Below are positions 8,730 to 18,410 of a DNA stretch of 64,000 nucleotides, one piece after another. The stretch is from positions 1 to 64,000 of the forward strand of contig CAMJPM010000006.1 in assembly GCA_946407725.1 (NCBI GenBank), written 5' to 3'. A program made the translations under genes and the position numbers. This DNA comes from an uncultured Lachnospiraceae bacterium. Lineage in GTDB: Bacteria > Bacillota > Clostridia > Lachnospirales > Lachnospiraceae. Below the pieces are notes generated by a model. The model saw nothing but the letters and a program-made list of their open reading frames with translations, was not told the origin of the DNA and made no database searches. Positions within the stretch are counted from its first letter, which is position 1. Each line of letters begins with the position of its first letter.

Positions 8730-11003
8730 ATGGATAAGGAATTATTTGAAATCAGAAAAAATAAGGTGCTGGAATTTATGGAGAGCGAACTCTATGTACC
8801 CATGAGGGAAAAGGAGCTCCTCACATTTTTCTGCACGAAAAAAACGGACCGGGATGATTTTCGCGTGATCCTTTATTCCCTTCTGGAAGAGGGACGGGTA
8901 GTCCGCAGCAAACGCGGGAAGATAACATTATCCCCGAAGGCCCTTTGCGGAACTTATGAAGCCCATACAGGAGGCTTCGGATTTGTGACTGTGGAAAACC
9001 GGGAAAAGGATATCTATATTAAATACGGGGATTCCATTGGAGCCATGAACGGGGACGTGGTGGAGGCTGAGATCACCAGATCCTTTCCCGATAAGGGAAG
9101 AAGGGATGAGGGGATAATCAAAAGGATCGTAAGCCGCGCGGTTACAGAGGTGGTGGGGACCTATGACCCTGCCGGGAAAAAGGGAACCTACGGCTTTGTG
9201 ATCCCTGATGACAGCAGAATAACAGATGATATTTTTGTAGCGGGGCCAGATTCCATGGATGCCGTAAGGGGCATGAAGGTTGTGGTCCGGATCCTCAAAT
9301 ACGGCGACAGAACCCACAGGAGCGAGGGAAAGATAACCGGGATAATCGGGATGAAGGACGACCCCGGGGTTGATATAGAATCCGTTGTCAGATCCCACGG
9401 CCTGCCTGAGGACTTCCCTGAGGAGGTACTTAAAGAGGCGGACAAAGCTGTTCTGGACGTTAATGGCAGGGATATCTCCGGGAGGCGTGATCTCAGAGAG
9501 CTTCTGACAGTCACCATAGACAGTGACGACGCAAAGGATCTGGATGATGCCGTGAGCCTTACTAAAGACGGGAACGGAAACTATGAGCTGGGAGTGCATA
9601 TAGCCGATGTTTCCGAATATGTCCGGGAAAAATCGCTGCTTGATAAGGAGGCTTTGAACAGGGGAACCAGTGTATATCTGGCGGACCGGGTTATTCCCAT
9701 GCTTCCCACTGTGCTCTCAAACGGAAGCTGCTCCCTTAATCCTAAGGAGGACAGGCTTACCCTGTCCTGCCTTATGAAGATCAGCCCCGAAGGGAAAATA
9801 CTGGAGTCGGAGATCTGTGAATCAGTGATCCGTACAAACAGAAGGATGTCCTATGATGAAGTGCTTCAGCTCATTGACGGAACTGCGGACAGCGGGCTAA
9901 TAAAAGAATGTGAGCATCTCATCCCTTTATTCAGGGATATGGCGGAGCTGTCGGACATTCTGATCTCAATCAGGAAAAAGAGAGGGGCTGTGGATTTTGA
10001 TTTCCCGGAAACGAAGATAATCCTGGATGATAAGGGACATGTGACAGGGCTTGAGCCCCGCCTTTCAAACAGGGCAACAAAGATAATTGAGAGCTTTATG
10101 CTCGCTGCCAACGAAACCGTTGCGGAAACCTGCACATTTCAGGAGCTGCCCTTTATCTACCGCACCCATGAGGAGCCGGATCCTGAAAAGATAAAGGCTT
10201 TAAGGGAGTATGTGGTAAGCCTGGGATACAGCCTGAAGATCAGCAGGGACGGAATTCACCCCAAAGAGATCCAGAAGCTCCTAAAGAGCATTGAGGGTAC
10301 CCCGGAGGAGACATTGATAGCGAGAATGACCTTAAGATCCATGAGACAGGCAAAGTATACTACCGAGCCTGTAGGACATTTCGGGCTGGCGGACAGATAC
10401 TATTGCCATTTTACCTCTCCCATAAGACGTTATCCGGATCTGCAGGTACACAGGATAATTAAGGAAGAACTCCGGGGAAAGCTGAACAGGGTGCGGATAT
10501 CCCACTATGACGAGCTTCTCCCGAAGGTGGCGCAGAGATCCTCTGAAAGGGAAAGACAGGCCATGGAAACCGAGCGGGAGGTGGAGAAGCTTAAAAAAGT
10601 GGAGTATATGCTGTCCCATATCGGAGACGAATATGAGGGTGTGGTCTCCGGAATAAATGCTTACGGGATCTATGTGGAGCTGCCGGACACGGTGGAGGGA
10701 ATGGTAAGGATGAGTGATATTCCCGATGATTTCTATGTATTTAATGAAGCCCTGCTGGAAGCCCGGGGAAGGCATTCAGGCAAGACCTACAGAATGGGGG
10801 ATCCGGTAAAGGTGGTGGTGGCAGCTGCCGATAAAGACTTAAGGACCATTGATTTTGTTTTTGTGAATGATGATAATAAGAAATCAGTCCCCCAAAAACG
10901 CAGTTCGGGGATTATGGTAAAAGGACTGAAGAGAGTAAAGGAAAAAAGGGTAAAAAAGCATGCCGCAGAAAAAGACGGAAGGAAAAAAGCTGATAGCAAA
11001 TAA
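8730..11003 (+). CDS. rnr: Ribonuclease R
   Basis: A processive 3'-5' exoribonuclease of the RNB/RNase II family that degrades structured RNA and helps trans-translation quality control. It has an N-terminal winged-helix/cold-shock region, the RNB core with the catalytic Asp-rich motif [14 protein letters not shown], the [12 protein letters not shown] motif, an S1 domain (about residues 635-715) and a basic Lys/Arg tail. I choose the start [10 protein letters not shown] at 8730 (757 residues) over an upstream in-frame ATG at 8619, because the latter sits inside the secG terminator. The 3' end overlaps smpB by 44 bases, so the two are transcribed together. Confidence 0.95.
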   Translation: MDKELFEIRKNKVLEFMESELYVPMREKELLTFFCTKKTDRDDFRVILYSLLEEGRVVRSKRGKITLSPKALCGTYEAHTGGFGFVTVENREKDIYIKYGDSIGAMNGDVVEAEITRSFPDKGRRDEGIIKRIVSRAVTEVVGTYDPAGKKGTYGFVIPDDSRITDDIFVAGPDSMDAVRGMKVVVRILKYGDRTHRSEGKITGIIGMKDDPGVDIESVVRSHGLPEDFPEEVLKEADKAVLDVNGRDISGRRDLRELLTVTIDSDDAKDLDDAVSLTKDGNGNYELGVHIADVSEYVREKSLLDKEALNRGTSVYLADRVIPMLPTVLSNGSCSLNPKEDRLTLSCLMKISPEGKILESEICESVIRTNRRMSYDEVLQLIDGTADSGLIKECEHLIPLFRDMAELSDILISIRKKRGAVDFDFPETKIILDDKGHVTGLEPRLSNRATKIIESFMLAANETVAETCTFQELPFIYRTHEEPDPEKIKALREYVVSLGYSLKISRDGIHPKEIQKLLKSIEGTPEETLIARMTLRSMRQAKYTTEPVGHFGLADRYYCHFTSPIRRYPDLQVHRIIKEELRGKLNRVRISHYDELLPKVAQRSSERERQAMETEREVEKLKKVEYMLSHIGDEYEGVVSGINAYGIYVELPDTVEGMVRMSDIPDDFYVFNEALLEARGRHSGKTYRMGDPVKVVVAAADKDLRTIDFVFVNDDNKKSVPQKRSSGIMVKGLKRVKEKRVKKHAAEKDGRKKADSK

Positions 11004-11433
11004 TAAGAAGGCTTTTCACGATTATTTCATAGAAGAACAGCTGGAGACCGGGATATCCCTTGCAGGGACGGAGGTAAAATCCATAAGGGCCGGACATTGC
11101 AGTATTAAAGAGGCATATGTCCTTATCCGCCACGGGGAGATGTTTGTGGAGGGCATGAATATATCGCCCTACGAAAAGGGAAATATTTTTAATAAGGATC
11201 CCTTAAGGACGAGAAAGCTGCTGGCCCATAGATATGAGATCAGAAAGCTGGACCAGAAGACAAAGGAAAAGGGATATACACTGGTGCCCCTTGAGGTTTA
11301 TTTCAAAGAGGGGAAGGTCAAGGTGAATATCGGCCTTGCCAGAGGTAAAAAGCTCTATGACAAGAGGGAAGACATTGCGAAGAAGGATGCAAAGCGGGAA
11401 GCGGAGCGGGAAATGAAAGTGACCTTCCGATGA
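10960..11433 (+). CDS. smpB: SsrA-binding protein SmpB
   Basis: The 157-residue product matches SmpB throughout: [18 protein letters not shown] near the N-terminus, [10 protein letters not shown], the YVLIRHGE and ISPYEKGN motifs, and a basic C-terminal tail that enters the ribosomal mRNA channel. It binds tmRNA and delivers it to stalled ribosomes. The start lies within the last 44 bases of rnr, and the tmRNA gene is only 220 bases downstream. Confidence 0.97.
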   Translation: MPQKKTEGKKLIANNKKAFHDYFIEEQLETGISLAGTEVKSIRAGHCSIKEAYVLIRHGEMFVEGMNISPYEKGNIFNKDPLRTRKLLAHRYEIRKLDQKTKEKGYTLVPLEVYFKEGKVKVNIGLARGKKLYDKREDIAKKDAKREAEREMKVTFR

Positions 11434-11447
11434 ATAACAACGCGCCT

Positions 11448-11520
11448 GGATCCCGTGGCTATTTACAGTAGCCGCGCAGCAGAGTACGTGATAAGTCCAC
11501 GGCGGGGGATCAGGACTGGA
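11448..11520 (+). other. Stem-loop region after smpB
   Basis: CCTGGATCCCGTGG pairs imperfectly with CCACGGCGGGGGATCAGG across a smaller inner hairpin. It may act as a terminator or mRNA end, but no T-run follows. Confidence 0.35.
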
Positions 11521-11557
11521 CAGTAAGATAATCTCTTGTTATTAAACTGACAGTTCA

Positions 11558-11585
11558 TTGCAAAAATCCCGCCAGGTGTTATAAT
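11558..11585 (+). promoter_or_regulatory. Promoter of the tmRNA gene
   Basis: TTGCAA (11558-11563), a 16-base spacer and TATAAT (11580-11585). Transcription would begin about 60 bases before the mature tmRNA 5' end, leaving a leader for RNase P to remove. Confidence 0.65.
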
Positions 11586-11652
11586 AACTGACAGTACAGC
11601 CGATATAGATATCGGACGGAAAAAGTCTTTACGGGCTTTTATCCCTGAACAT

Positions 11653-11997
11653 GGGGTAGTACTGGTTTCGACAGGGAATCTGCAGCTGGAGAAGCTATCC
11701 GAGGGAGGTACTCGTTAAAACCCAAACTTAAATTTAAACGCAGACGATAGTTACGCGTTAGCAGCTGCCTAAGTGCAGCAGCCGTCGGCCCGGTTCTACC
11801 TGTGGTTCCGGATACCGGCGTCATCATCACAGGAAACGACATCCGCAAAGCTTTGAGCTGATGGGCGTATCATGAAGCTACCAACCCCCGGAGACGGTGC
11901 ACAGCCGCCGGGCAGAGGGAATGACAAACAGTGCACTATGATAGTAGAAGGACAGGGAATGGTTTTTTGGACGCGGGTTCGACTCCCGCCTACTCCA
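11653..11997 (+). ncRNA. ssrA: tmRNA (transfer-messenger RNA)
   Basis: The 5' GGGGTAG pairs with the 3' CTACTCC as a tRNA-like acceptor stem (one G-U), and a T-arm (GCGGGTTCGACTCCCGC) precedes the 3' end. The CCA end is not encoded. The tag reading frame begins at GCA 11740 and runs to the TAA at 11770-11772, giving the peptide ADDSYALAAA. This resembles Clostridia tags but ends in three alanines after the leucine. Its position just downstream of rnr and smpB fits. The exact 3' end is inferred from the acceptor stem. Confidence 0.95.
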
Positions 11998-12004
11998 CGC
12001 TTGA

Positions 12005-12029
12005 AAGCCGCTTAGTTAGCGGCTTTTTT
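12005..12029 (+). terminator. Terminator of the tmRNA gene
   Basis: AAGCCGCT (12005-12012) and AGCGGCTT (12018-12025) form a perfect stem followed by a run of T, directly behind ssrA. Confidence 0.85.
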
Positions 12030-12240
12030 GTTTCCCTCTTTGTGGCTGTAAACCTTTACCCGGTAACTGCCGGAGGGGAGTTTCTTTACTGTTGCCATGG
12101 CTGCTCCTTTCTGAAAAGTGTTATTTGTGGTATCTTTATAAATGCCGTGACGCTTTCATAAATCTATCAGGTTTGTTTTTGTTACAGATATGTTCTGTCT
12201 GGCCATTTTTGGTCTTTACCTTTGCAAGTGTCATATAGAT

Positions 12241-12490
12241 CAGGAATGTCACAGTTATGACATATACCTGCCTTGACGGACAGGATACGTTTAAGAAGCT
12301 TCTTGACATGCTTGAAATAGAGAGAGGGGTTTTTTAATGGAACAGAGGGAAGCTCCGCCTGGTCCGTTTATATCTTGACAAAATAACATACAAACGGCGT
12401 CTTCTTCATTCAGGTGTTATCCGTCAGGAACGCCGGGGTGAGGTTGGATTCGACGTGCCGTATCTGCGTGAGTATCTGCGGGATATATAA
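12241..12490 (+). pseudogene. Remnant of a decayed gene, possibly an ATPase C-terminus
   Basis: Two short in-line plus-strand frames read like protein. One gives a helix-like KKLLDMLEIERGVF ending in a stop at about 12339. The other begins after a stop at about 12339, has no start codon, and ends ...RRGEVGFDVPYLREYLRDI with a stop at about 12490. The latter resembles the tail of AAA-type ATPases with a winged helix, of the kind intact at 44677-46107, but similarity is too weak to be sure. Confidence 0.3.
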
Positions 12491-12563
12491 TGGAATGAAT
12501 CCTACGAAACGATCACAAGAACAAAAAATTGTGTTCTGTGCATACCGGATGCGTTAATGAACG

Positions 12564-12608
12564 ATACTACGCTAAATCGCAATAAAATTATTAGATTTAG
12601 CGCAGTAT
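12564..12608. repeat. Long intergenic hairpin
   Basis: ATACTACGCTAAATC (12564-12578) and GATTTAGCGCAGTAT (12594-12608) pair over 15 bp with one mismatch. No T-run follows on either strand, so it is not a clear terminator. Confidence 0.6.
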
Positions 12609-12749
12609 ATTTGGCGGCCGGCTAAACACGAATATAATCCGCCGTTTCCGTAACAGTGTTCAATTGCTTTTTGATTCCGGCGGTGGTAAAATACTTGCTT
12701 AACAGTATAAATCTCTTTGTAAATCAGATAAAAGGAGGAAAAAGGACAA

Positions 12750-15700
12750 ATGCGAAAGAACAGGGGGTTTATGGAAATGAAAAAAGCTATTGCGTCTTTC
12801 ACCGTGATGGCGATGTTGTTTACCGGCAGCACAGTTTCACTGTATGCAGATGATATCAGGCCAGATGCTGCGGTAAAGACTGCAGAAGCAGCGGTTAACG
12901 AAAGTGAACCGGTGATACTTAAGGAGGATGAGACACCCGGAAATCTGGAGGTTAACCAGGGCTTCTCACTTCATGTAAAGAAGGATCTCTATGAAGGGGA
13001 TTCTCCCACATACATGAGTAACTTTGTGGCCAGCAAGCAGACTATCGTAGCGTATCCGGTTGATGCTGACAGTGATGAAAAAGCCAAAGAAGCGATCAAA
13101 AACTGGAAGCTCTATTATAAGAAAGCCGATTCGGAAGGGAATGATGAAGGAGACGCTATTCTTACCTGGGAAGGCAGTAATGAAAATGACTTCACAATAA
13201 CAGACTATTATGAAGAGAATTCAAACACTGTTTCAGGGAAGAAAATGGTATATGCCAAAATGAATGTCGGTCCCGAGGCAGGAAAGTATAACTTCCGTCT
13301 CTTTGACGGCGAGAAAGAGATTGCGAATGATACCAATGTTGATTTCTATGCAACCAATCCCTTAAATATACTTGCTGTTCCGGTTACCGCATATTACGGG
13401 CAGGCACAGAATCCCAAGGGAGGCGGAGCGCCCTCTGTAGGATCCTTTGAATGCGGGAGCAACTGGGACGGAACTATTGCCAAGGTAAAGGAATACCTTT
13501 TTGACGTATATCCTCTTTCCGAGATCAATATCGATGAAGGCAATGTCTTTGACGCTTCCGGTTCTGAATATGATATGTGTACCGATGACGGGCAGAAGAA
13601 GCTCTGGGAAGAAGTCAGCAAGCTTCAGGTCAGGGATAAGGAGACAGGAAAGGATAAGTATGATATCATCCTTGCCTTTGTAATGTACCGTCAGGATGCA
13701 TCCGGAAACGGACAGGGCTATACCTACGGCAGACCCACCAATATCATAACCCTTATGGATGAGGACATGCTTCCAACCGTTGCGCATGAGATAGCACATT
13801 GCTACGGGATCGGTGACGAGTATGACGGCGGAAGCTATAACTTCAGGACAAATAATGTTCCCCTTGAGTATAAATCCAAGGGAAGAGACAAGGTGGACAG
13901 TTCTTCTGTTGAAGATACAACAGCATACACCAAAAAAAATGTTGAAAAGTATTCTGACGTCGATCAGAATAAATACCCCTGGGTTTCCAGTGATCAGTAC
14001 AAAGGCAGACTGAGTGCTGATGCTAAGGTCTACGACGATAAGACAAAGGATGCTGTCAATGAAAACGGAAAGGGCACAGTGGTAGACCTTAAGCTGCATC
14101 CTTTCATCCTTAGTAAAAGTGAATTTGTGCATTATGCAAAGAAAGACAATGAAGTATTCCCTACCATAAGTTATATGGGTTCGGGATACTCGGGAAATGA
14201 GTATTATTACTTCACCACCAGCGTTATCTGGGATCACCTCTTTAATGAATTCATGAAGAAGGAAAAGAAGGAGGAAGCAACTGCAGAGAGCGCCAGCTTA
14301 CTTGATAGTGAAGAGGATGAAGATCTGGAGCTTTACTATGATGACGAGATGCGTTTCGGAGAGTCAAAGCTTGTGGAGGTTTCCGGCGAGATCCAGTATT
14401 CCGGTAAGACTGAAGACGCTACAGTAAGCGGCTGTATAGTAGATCCCATGTTCTCATATAAGGGAGATCTGGAATATATCGATTACCTGGATAAGAACGG
14501 CGATGACAAGGGTATGAATGACAAGGATTTGTTCATATTTGCTGCCCTTGACAAAGATGGAAAGGTTATCACCTCTCCTGTAGATGGAAATAAGTCGACA
14601 GTTGAGTTCTTTGCCAGCAATATCAATACCGCAATAAACGTTGACGCCATCTCTGAAAATGACGTAGATAAGAGGATACAGGATTTCTGTGAATTCGAGT
14701 TCGAAGCCGAATATCCCGATGGAACGGCAGCCTTTGCCATCTTAAATGATCTTGACGAAAATAAGTCATACAAGGAAGGCGACGAAGGTGTTCTCTGGTT
14801 TAAAGAGGTTCCGGCTCAGGAAATAGACGGAACGATCACGGATGTCACCAACACCAAGGATGAAATGAAGGTTCAGTGGGTGTGCGGTGCTTTCGATAAG
14901 AATGATGAGGCTACCCAGGATAATCTTTACACCATGGTTTACTATGCTCCTAAGGGAGATGAGGGCGAGGTATACTTCATGGAGGACGGATTCATTAATG
15001 CTGAAGAGAATGAACCCGGAATGTATGACTTCAATGTTTCAGAAAACGGTATAGCAACATACAGCTTCAAGCCTGCCAAGTACTTTAAGGAAGACGAGAT
15101 CACAGATAAGGCCTATGTATGGGTTAAGGTCTCTGACGGAGTAAACGGACTGGATCTCTATTCTGATGAATACGATCCCGAGAAGGCAGAGGAAAAAAAG
15201 AAGGCTATAGAAGAAGAGAAGAAGAAAGCTGAAGAAAGAGCAAAGAAAAAGGCAGAGGAACAAAAGAAGGCCGAAGAAGAAGCAAAGAAGAAGGCTGAGA
15301 CAGAAAAAGCCGTTTCCGAGAATAAAATAACCGGAAAGGTTGAAGGTGCTGCTCTTAATATTTCTGATCTGCAGGGAGCAACAGTAAACTATAATACCCA
15401 GATCCCTTCATTCGGTAAGAGCTTCAAAGCGAAAGACTGGAAGAACATCCTTGGGGATATATCCGTTTCCTACAACAATGCTGAATATACACCAAAGAAG
15501 GTTAAGGTAACCAAGGCTAAGGGCAAGGATTCCTTAAGCTTCAATGCAAGTATCCAGATAACCGATATTGAGGGCGGAGCAGATTTAAAGACAGTTAAGA
15601 AGGCTCTGAAGAAAGCAACAAAGGCAGATAAGAGTTTTGACAATAATAAGATCAAGATCCAGATCAATCCGCTTAATATCGAGTATGCAGTAAGCAATAA

Positions 15701-15923
15701 CCAGATCGATAAGCCGGTTATAAAAGGAAAGGCTGATAAGCTTGCGGTAACCTTCAAGTATCAGAACACAGGCAAGAAGTTCACCGTGAAGAACGGAAAG
15801 AAGGATAGCTTCGGTGCTCCGGCTTCCATAGCATATGATGCAGCAACCAAGGCTGTGACAATAAAGTCAGGAGATGTTGTGGGAGTACTTAAGGACGGTC
15901 AATACGAATCAAAGATTAAATAA
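12750..15923 (+). CDS. Secreted M64-like zinc metallopeptidase
   Basis: The 1057-residue protein has a signal peptide (hydrophobic stretch at about residues 13-30) and a large extracellular region. The zinc motif HEIAH (346-350) followed by CYGIGDEYDGG matches the HExxHxxGxxDEY pattern of M64 (IgA peptidase-like) metallopeptidases; the Asp-Glu-Tyr distinguishes this family. A Lys/Glu/Ala-rich helical stretch (about 810-855) links to a C-terminal beta-rich domain (about 865-1057) that may bind the surface. No LPXTG anchor is present. AGGAGG before 12750 supports the start, though ATG at 12771 or 12777 would give a more compact signal peptide. The target is unknown; a host or dietary glycoprotein is possible. 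Confidence 0.82.
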   Translation: MRKNRGFMEMKKAIASFTVMAMLFTGSTVSLYADDIRPDAAVKTAEAAVNESEPVILKEDETPGNLEVNQGFSLHVKKDLYEGDSPTYMSNFVASKQTIVAYPVDADSDEKAKEAIKNWKLYYKKADSEGNDEGDAILTWEGSNENDFTITDYYEENSNTVSGKKMVYAKMNVGPEAGKYNFRLFDGEKEIANDTNVDFYATNPLNILAVPVTAYYGQAQNPKGGGAPSVGSFECGSNWDGTIAKVKEYLFDVYPLSEINIDEGNVFDASGSEYDMCTDDGQKKLWEEVSKLQVRDKETGKDKYDIILAFVMYRQDASGNGQGYTYGRPTNIITLMDEDMLPTVAHEIAHCYGIGDEYDGGSYNFRTNNVPLEYKSKGRDKVDSSSVEDTTAYTKKNVEKYSDVDQNKYPWVSSDQYKGRLSADAKVYDDKTKDAVNENGKGTVVDLKLHPFILSKSEFVHYAKKDNEVFPTISYMGSGYSGNEYYYFTTSVIWDHLFNEFMKKEKKEEATAESASLLDSEEDEDLELYYDDEMRFGESKLVEVSGEIQYSGKTEDATVSGCIVDPMFSYKGDLEYIDYLDKNGDDKGMNDKDLFIFAALDKDGKVITSPVDGNKSTVEFFASNINTAINVDAISENDVDKRIQDFCEFEFEAEYPDGTAAFAILNDLDENKSYKEGDEGVLWFKEVPAQEIDGTITDVTNTKDEMKVQWVCGAFDKNDEATQDNLYTMVYYAPKGDEGEVYFMEDGFINAEENEPGMYDFNVSENGIATYSFKPAKYFKEDEITDKAYVWVKVSDGVNGLDLYSDEYDPEKAEEKKKAIEEEKKKAEERAKKKAEEQKKAEEEAKKKAETEKAVSENKITGKVEGAALNISDLQGATVNYNTQIPSFGKSFKAKDWKNILGDISVSYNNAEYTPKKVKVTKAKGKDSLSFNASIQITDIEGGADLKTVKKALKKATKADKSFDNNKIKIQINPLNIEYAVSNNQIDKPVIKGKADKLAVTFKYQNTGKKFTVKNGKKDSFGAPASIAYDAATKAVTIKSGDVVGVLKDGQYESKIK

Positions 15924-15954
15924 CTGATCAGATAACCTATCATAACTGATCCGG

Positions 15955-15985
15955 GCCCCCGGCGTTTTGCCGGGGGCTTTAAGTT
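15955..15985 (+). terminator. Strong terminator after the metallopeptidase gene
   Basis: GCCCCCGGC (15955-15963) and GCCGGGGGC (15969-15977) form a perfect 9-bp stem with loop GTTTT, followed by a T-rich tail. Confidence 0.9.
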
Positions 15986-16090
15986 TAAAAAAATTTGAAC
16001 GGCGCTCAAAACATGCCGGCAGCACGTTCTGCTATGCGGTTCTAAACGGGATGCTTATGGAATACAGCAGCCGAAAGGACGGCGTGACCC

Positions 16091-16120
16091 TTGAAAAGCT
16101 ATGGTAAATAAGGGTATAAT
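16091..16120 (+). promoter_or_regulatory. Promoter of the EAL-domain gene
   Basis: TTGAAA (16091-16096), an 18-base spacer and TATAAT (16115-16120). The transcript leader would be about 115 bases, holding a CCTGTC/GACAGG hairpin and the repeated leader motif described next. Confidence 0.65.
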
Positions 16121-16186
16121 ATTTCTGTATATGATCCTGTCGGAAGCGTTGAAGATGACAGGAAACATGATTTTGAATATACCACC

Positions 16187-16219
16187 GGGGGGAGCGGACA
16201 TTAAATGGCGTGGCCCTCA
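16187..16219 (+). promoter_or_regulatory. Repeated leader motif, copy A
   Basis: GGGGGGAGCG, a 3-base gap, ATTAAA and then GGCGTGGCCCTCA. Near-identical motifs precede the ATPase gene at 44557-44590 and the giant secreted protein gene at 55702-55735. GGG..GCG can pair with CGT..CYC around an unpaired loop containing TTAAA. The identity is unknown. Confidence 0.5.
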
Positions 16220-16240
16220 AAATACCAAAGGGATATTGAG

Positions 16241-18118
16241 ATGAATATAGAGCTTCAATGCTGTGCGCTTTTTATAATATTTACCATTTCCGTCATGTTC
16301 TTCAGGGAAAAAAGACTTGACCTTATGAACCGCAAGCTGTTTCAGTGCGCTGTCTGTGCATGCTTTGCCTGTCTGATCTTCGACATTCTCTCCATCATTA
16401 TGATAAATAAGTCTGTGCATGACGGCTTTAATCCGTTTATTACTGGAATAGTCTGCAAGTTTTATATAATGCTGCTGGCACTGCAGGGGTATCTTGCCTA
16501 TGTTTATGCGTCCACCGGCCTGTTTCCGCTGGAAAAGACCTGGGCAAAAACAGTGAAGATCACATCCAATATCATTTTTATTCTGGGTGAGATATTAATG
16601 CTTCTTCTGCCCATTTTCTTTACGGCCAGCGGAAGGGTGGTCTATTCCTACGGACCCTCCACTATTGTGGCTTATGCGCTTTCTGCCATTTATATCCTGT
16701 CCACCATTGCAACCACCATAGCATACAGATTGAAAATGCCGGGCAGAAGGTTTACCGCCATGCTCCTATGGCAGGGCTTATGGCTTCTGGCCGCCGTTAT
16801 CCAGTTTATCGTGCCTGAGATCCTTCTGGTGGGTTTCGCATCAGCCTTCGGCATGGTCATCCTGTATATTCAGCTTGAAAATCCCAGTGAATATCTGGAC
16901 AGTACCACAGGACTGTTTACCACCAACGCCCTTTCAACTTATGTACACGACAAATACAGATTTGGCAAAAGCTTCTCCATGTTTACCGCAAAAATCCATT
17001 ATCTTACCAATAATGTGGATTACAACATGGAACAGGCCGCTGTCATGCGTACGGCCCGCGCCCTGGTAAGGCTTGGCCCGGAGCCCGCTTTCCGCATCGA
17101 TGATGATACATTCTGTGTGGTCTATGAAGACAGGAACCGGATGTTTGACAGAGCTGCATATATAAAAATGCAAAAGGATAATGTGACGGATCTTCCGGCA
17201 AAGGGCACCTACCTTCTGATACCGGACAGTCTGCTGATGAACGGCCCCGATGAATTCTTCCGTTTTCTCCATACCAATCTGGAAAGTGAAAAGGAGGTTC
17301 TGGTAGCCGATGAAGAAATGCTGAAGAACTTAAGGGAACAGAACAGCATAAAGGAGCTTATTGATGAAGCTCTGAGAACAGACAGGGTAGAGGTTTTCTA
17401 TCAGCCCTTCTATAATGTCAAAAAAGCCTGTTTTGACGAGGCGGAGGCCCTTGTACGCATACGGCTGGAGAATGGGGAGATCGTTCCTCCGGGAGTCTTC
17501 ATTCCTCTGGCGGAAGAGACCGGACAGATCATACCTCTTGGCATAAGGGTATTTGAAAAGGTCTGCCTTTTCCTGGCCAACGGCGAAGCCGAAAAATACG
17601 GCCTTGAACAGATCGAGATAAATGTATCGGCAGCACAGTTCGATAATGAGAATCCGGCGGGATTTGTTTTGAAACATATAGAGAAATACCGTATCAATCC
17701 CAGACTCATAAACCTTGAGATTACTGAGACGGCTGCAGTGGAAAACAGAGGAATTATGCTGCAGAATATGGGCAAGCTGATCGAAAGAGGCGTGACTTTT
17801 TCGCTGGATGATTTCGGTACGGGACGCTCCAATATCGATTATTTCGTAAATCTGCCGGTAAAGAACATAAAGTTTGACTATACCTTTACCAGGGAGTTCT
17901 TCAGTAATGAAAGGATCAAGCTCGTGATAACCGGGCTGGTGGATATCCTTCATAAAATGAATATGTGTGTTGTGGCTGAAGGCATTGAGACAAAAGAACA
18001 GGTAGAAGTCATGAGGAATATGGGTGTGGAGTTCATTCAGGGTTATTATTATTCAAAGCCCATTCCCGAAGCCGAGTTCATTTCGTTCCTTAAGGAGAAT
18101 AACAGGGGGGCGCAATGA
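16241..18118 (+). CDS. Membrane EAL-domain protein (c-di-GMP phosphodiesterase)
   Basis: From ATG 16241 the product has 625 residues: about seven N-terminal membrane helices (to about residue 215), a degenerate GGDEF-like region lacking the GGDEF motif (about 220-345), and a C-terminal EAL domain (about 370-620). EAL catalytic signatures are present: EALVR, the Asn of EINVSAAQF, EITE, LDDFGTG, Lys in VKNIKFD and AEGIE. It should therefore hydrolyse c-di-GMP to pGpG at the inner face of the membrane. An in-frame ATG 36 bases upstream lies inside the repeated leader motif, so I prefer 16241, preceded by AAAGGG. It probably couples a membrane signal to motility, which fits the flagellins and PilZ protein in the window. 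Confidence 0.9.
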   Translation: MNIELQCCALFIIFTISVMFFREKRLDLMNRKLFQCAVCACFACLIFDILSIIMINKSVHDGFNPFITGIVCKFYIMLLALQGYLAYVYASTGLFPLEKTWAKTVKITSNIIFILGEILMLLLPIFFTASGRVVYSYGPSTIVAYALSAIYILSTIATTIAYRLKMPGRRFTAMLLWQGLWLLAAVIQFIVPEILLVGFASAFGMVILYIQLENPSEYLDSTTGLFTTNALSTYVHDKYRFGKSFSMFTAKIHYLTNNVDYNMEQAAVMRTARALVRLGPEPAFRIDDDTFCVVYEDRNRMFDRAAYIKMQKDNVTDLPAKGTYLLIPDSLLMNGPDEFFRFLHTNLESEKEVLVADEEMLKNLREQNSIKELIDEALRTDRVEVFYQPFYNVKKACFDEAEALVRIRLENGEIVPPGVFIPLAEETGQIIPLGIRVFEKVCLFLANGEAEKYGLEQIEINVSAAQFDNENPAGFVLKHIEKYRINPRLINLEITETAAVENRGIMLQNMGKLIERGVTFSLDDFGTGRSNIDYFVNLPVKNIKFDYTFTREFFSNERIKLVITGLVDILHKMNMCVVAEGIETKEQVEVMRNMGVEFIQGYYYSKPIPEAEFISFLKENNRGAQ

Positions 18119-18410
18119 ACAACAGCAAACTCATAAAGGAACATGAATGTCCCGCCTAAGGTGCCGGTGCGGCTGTGGGCGGTATCGCCCTCGCCGGCAG
18201 ACTGTCCGAAAACGCTTTACCCAAGATGTGCGTCACCAATTTGTGGGGGAACTGACTGGATTTGGGGAGCGTAGCGAGCTACGTGACCCAAATTCATGTC
18301 AGTTTCACCCGCAAAGTGGGGGCGTGCAGATTGGGTGAATGGTTTTCGGACAGGCTGCCGGGGCCAGGTCAAATATGGAGACCGTGCGGGCCGCATTTAA
18401 TGCAGACAGC
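18119..18410. other. Intergenic region dominated by a giant imperfect hairpin
   Basis: The centre (CGTAGC-GA-GCTACG, 18270-18283) is flanked by ATTTGGG/CCCAAAT, GAC/GTC with TCA/TGA extensions, TTTACCCAA/TTGGGTGAA, and TGTCCGAAAAC/GTTTTCGGACA with CGGCAG/CTGCCG. Together they make an almost continuous stem from about 18192 to 18363. No coding sequence is convincing here. Confidence 0.7.

Larger units (their letters stand above)
12030..12749. other. Gene-poor stretch with decayed coding remnants and a hairpin
   Basis: No intact gene of normal size is seen. It holds a decayed remnant (about 12241-12490), a near-perfect 15-bp hairpin (12564-12608) and the promoter of the next gene (TTGCTT at 12664-12669, TAAAAT at 12687-12692, spacer 17). 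The open frames here are short and lack family features. Confidence 0.5.

Noticed and set aside
12656..12853. Short frame overlapping the promoter of the M64-like gene
   Set aside because: It overlaps the promoter and ribosome binding site and has no protein features.
16121..16240. c-di-GMP-I or c-di-GMP-II riboswitch in the EAL gene leader
   Set aside because: No consensus (such as the GEMM core) is visible; the leader is short and instead carries the unidentified repeated motif.
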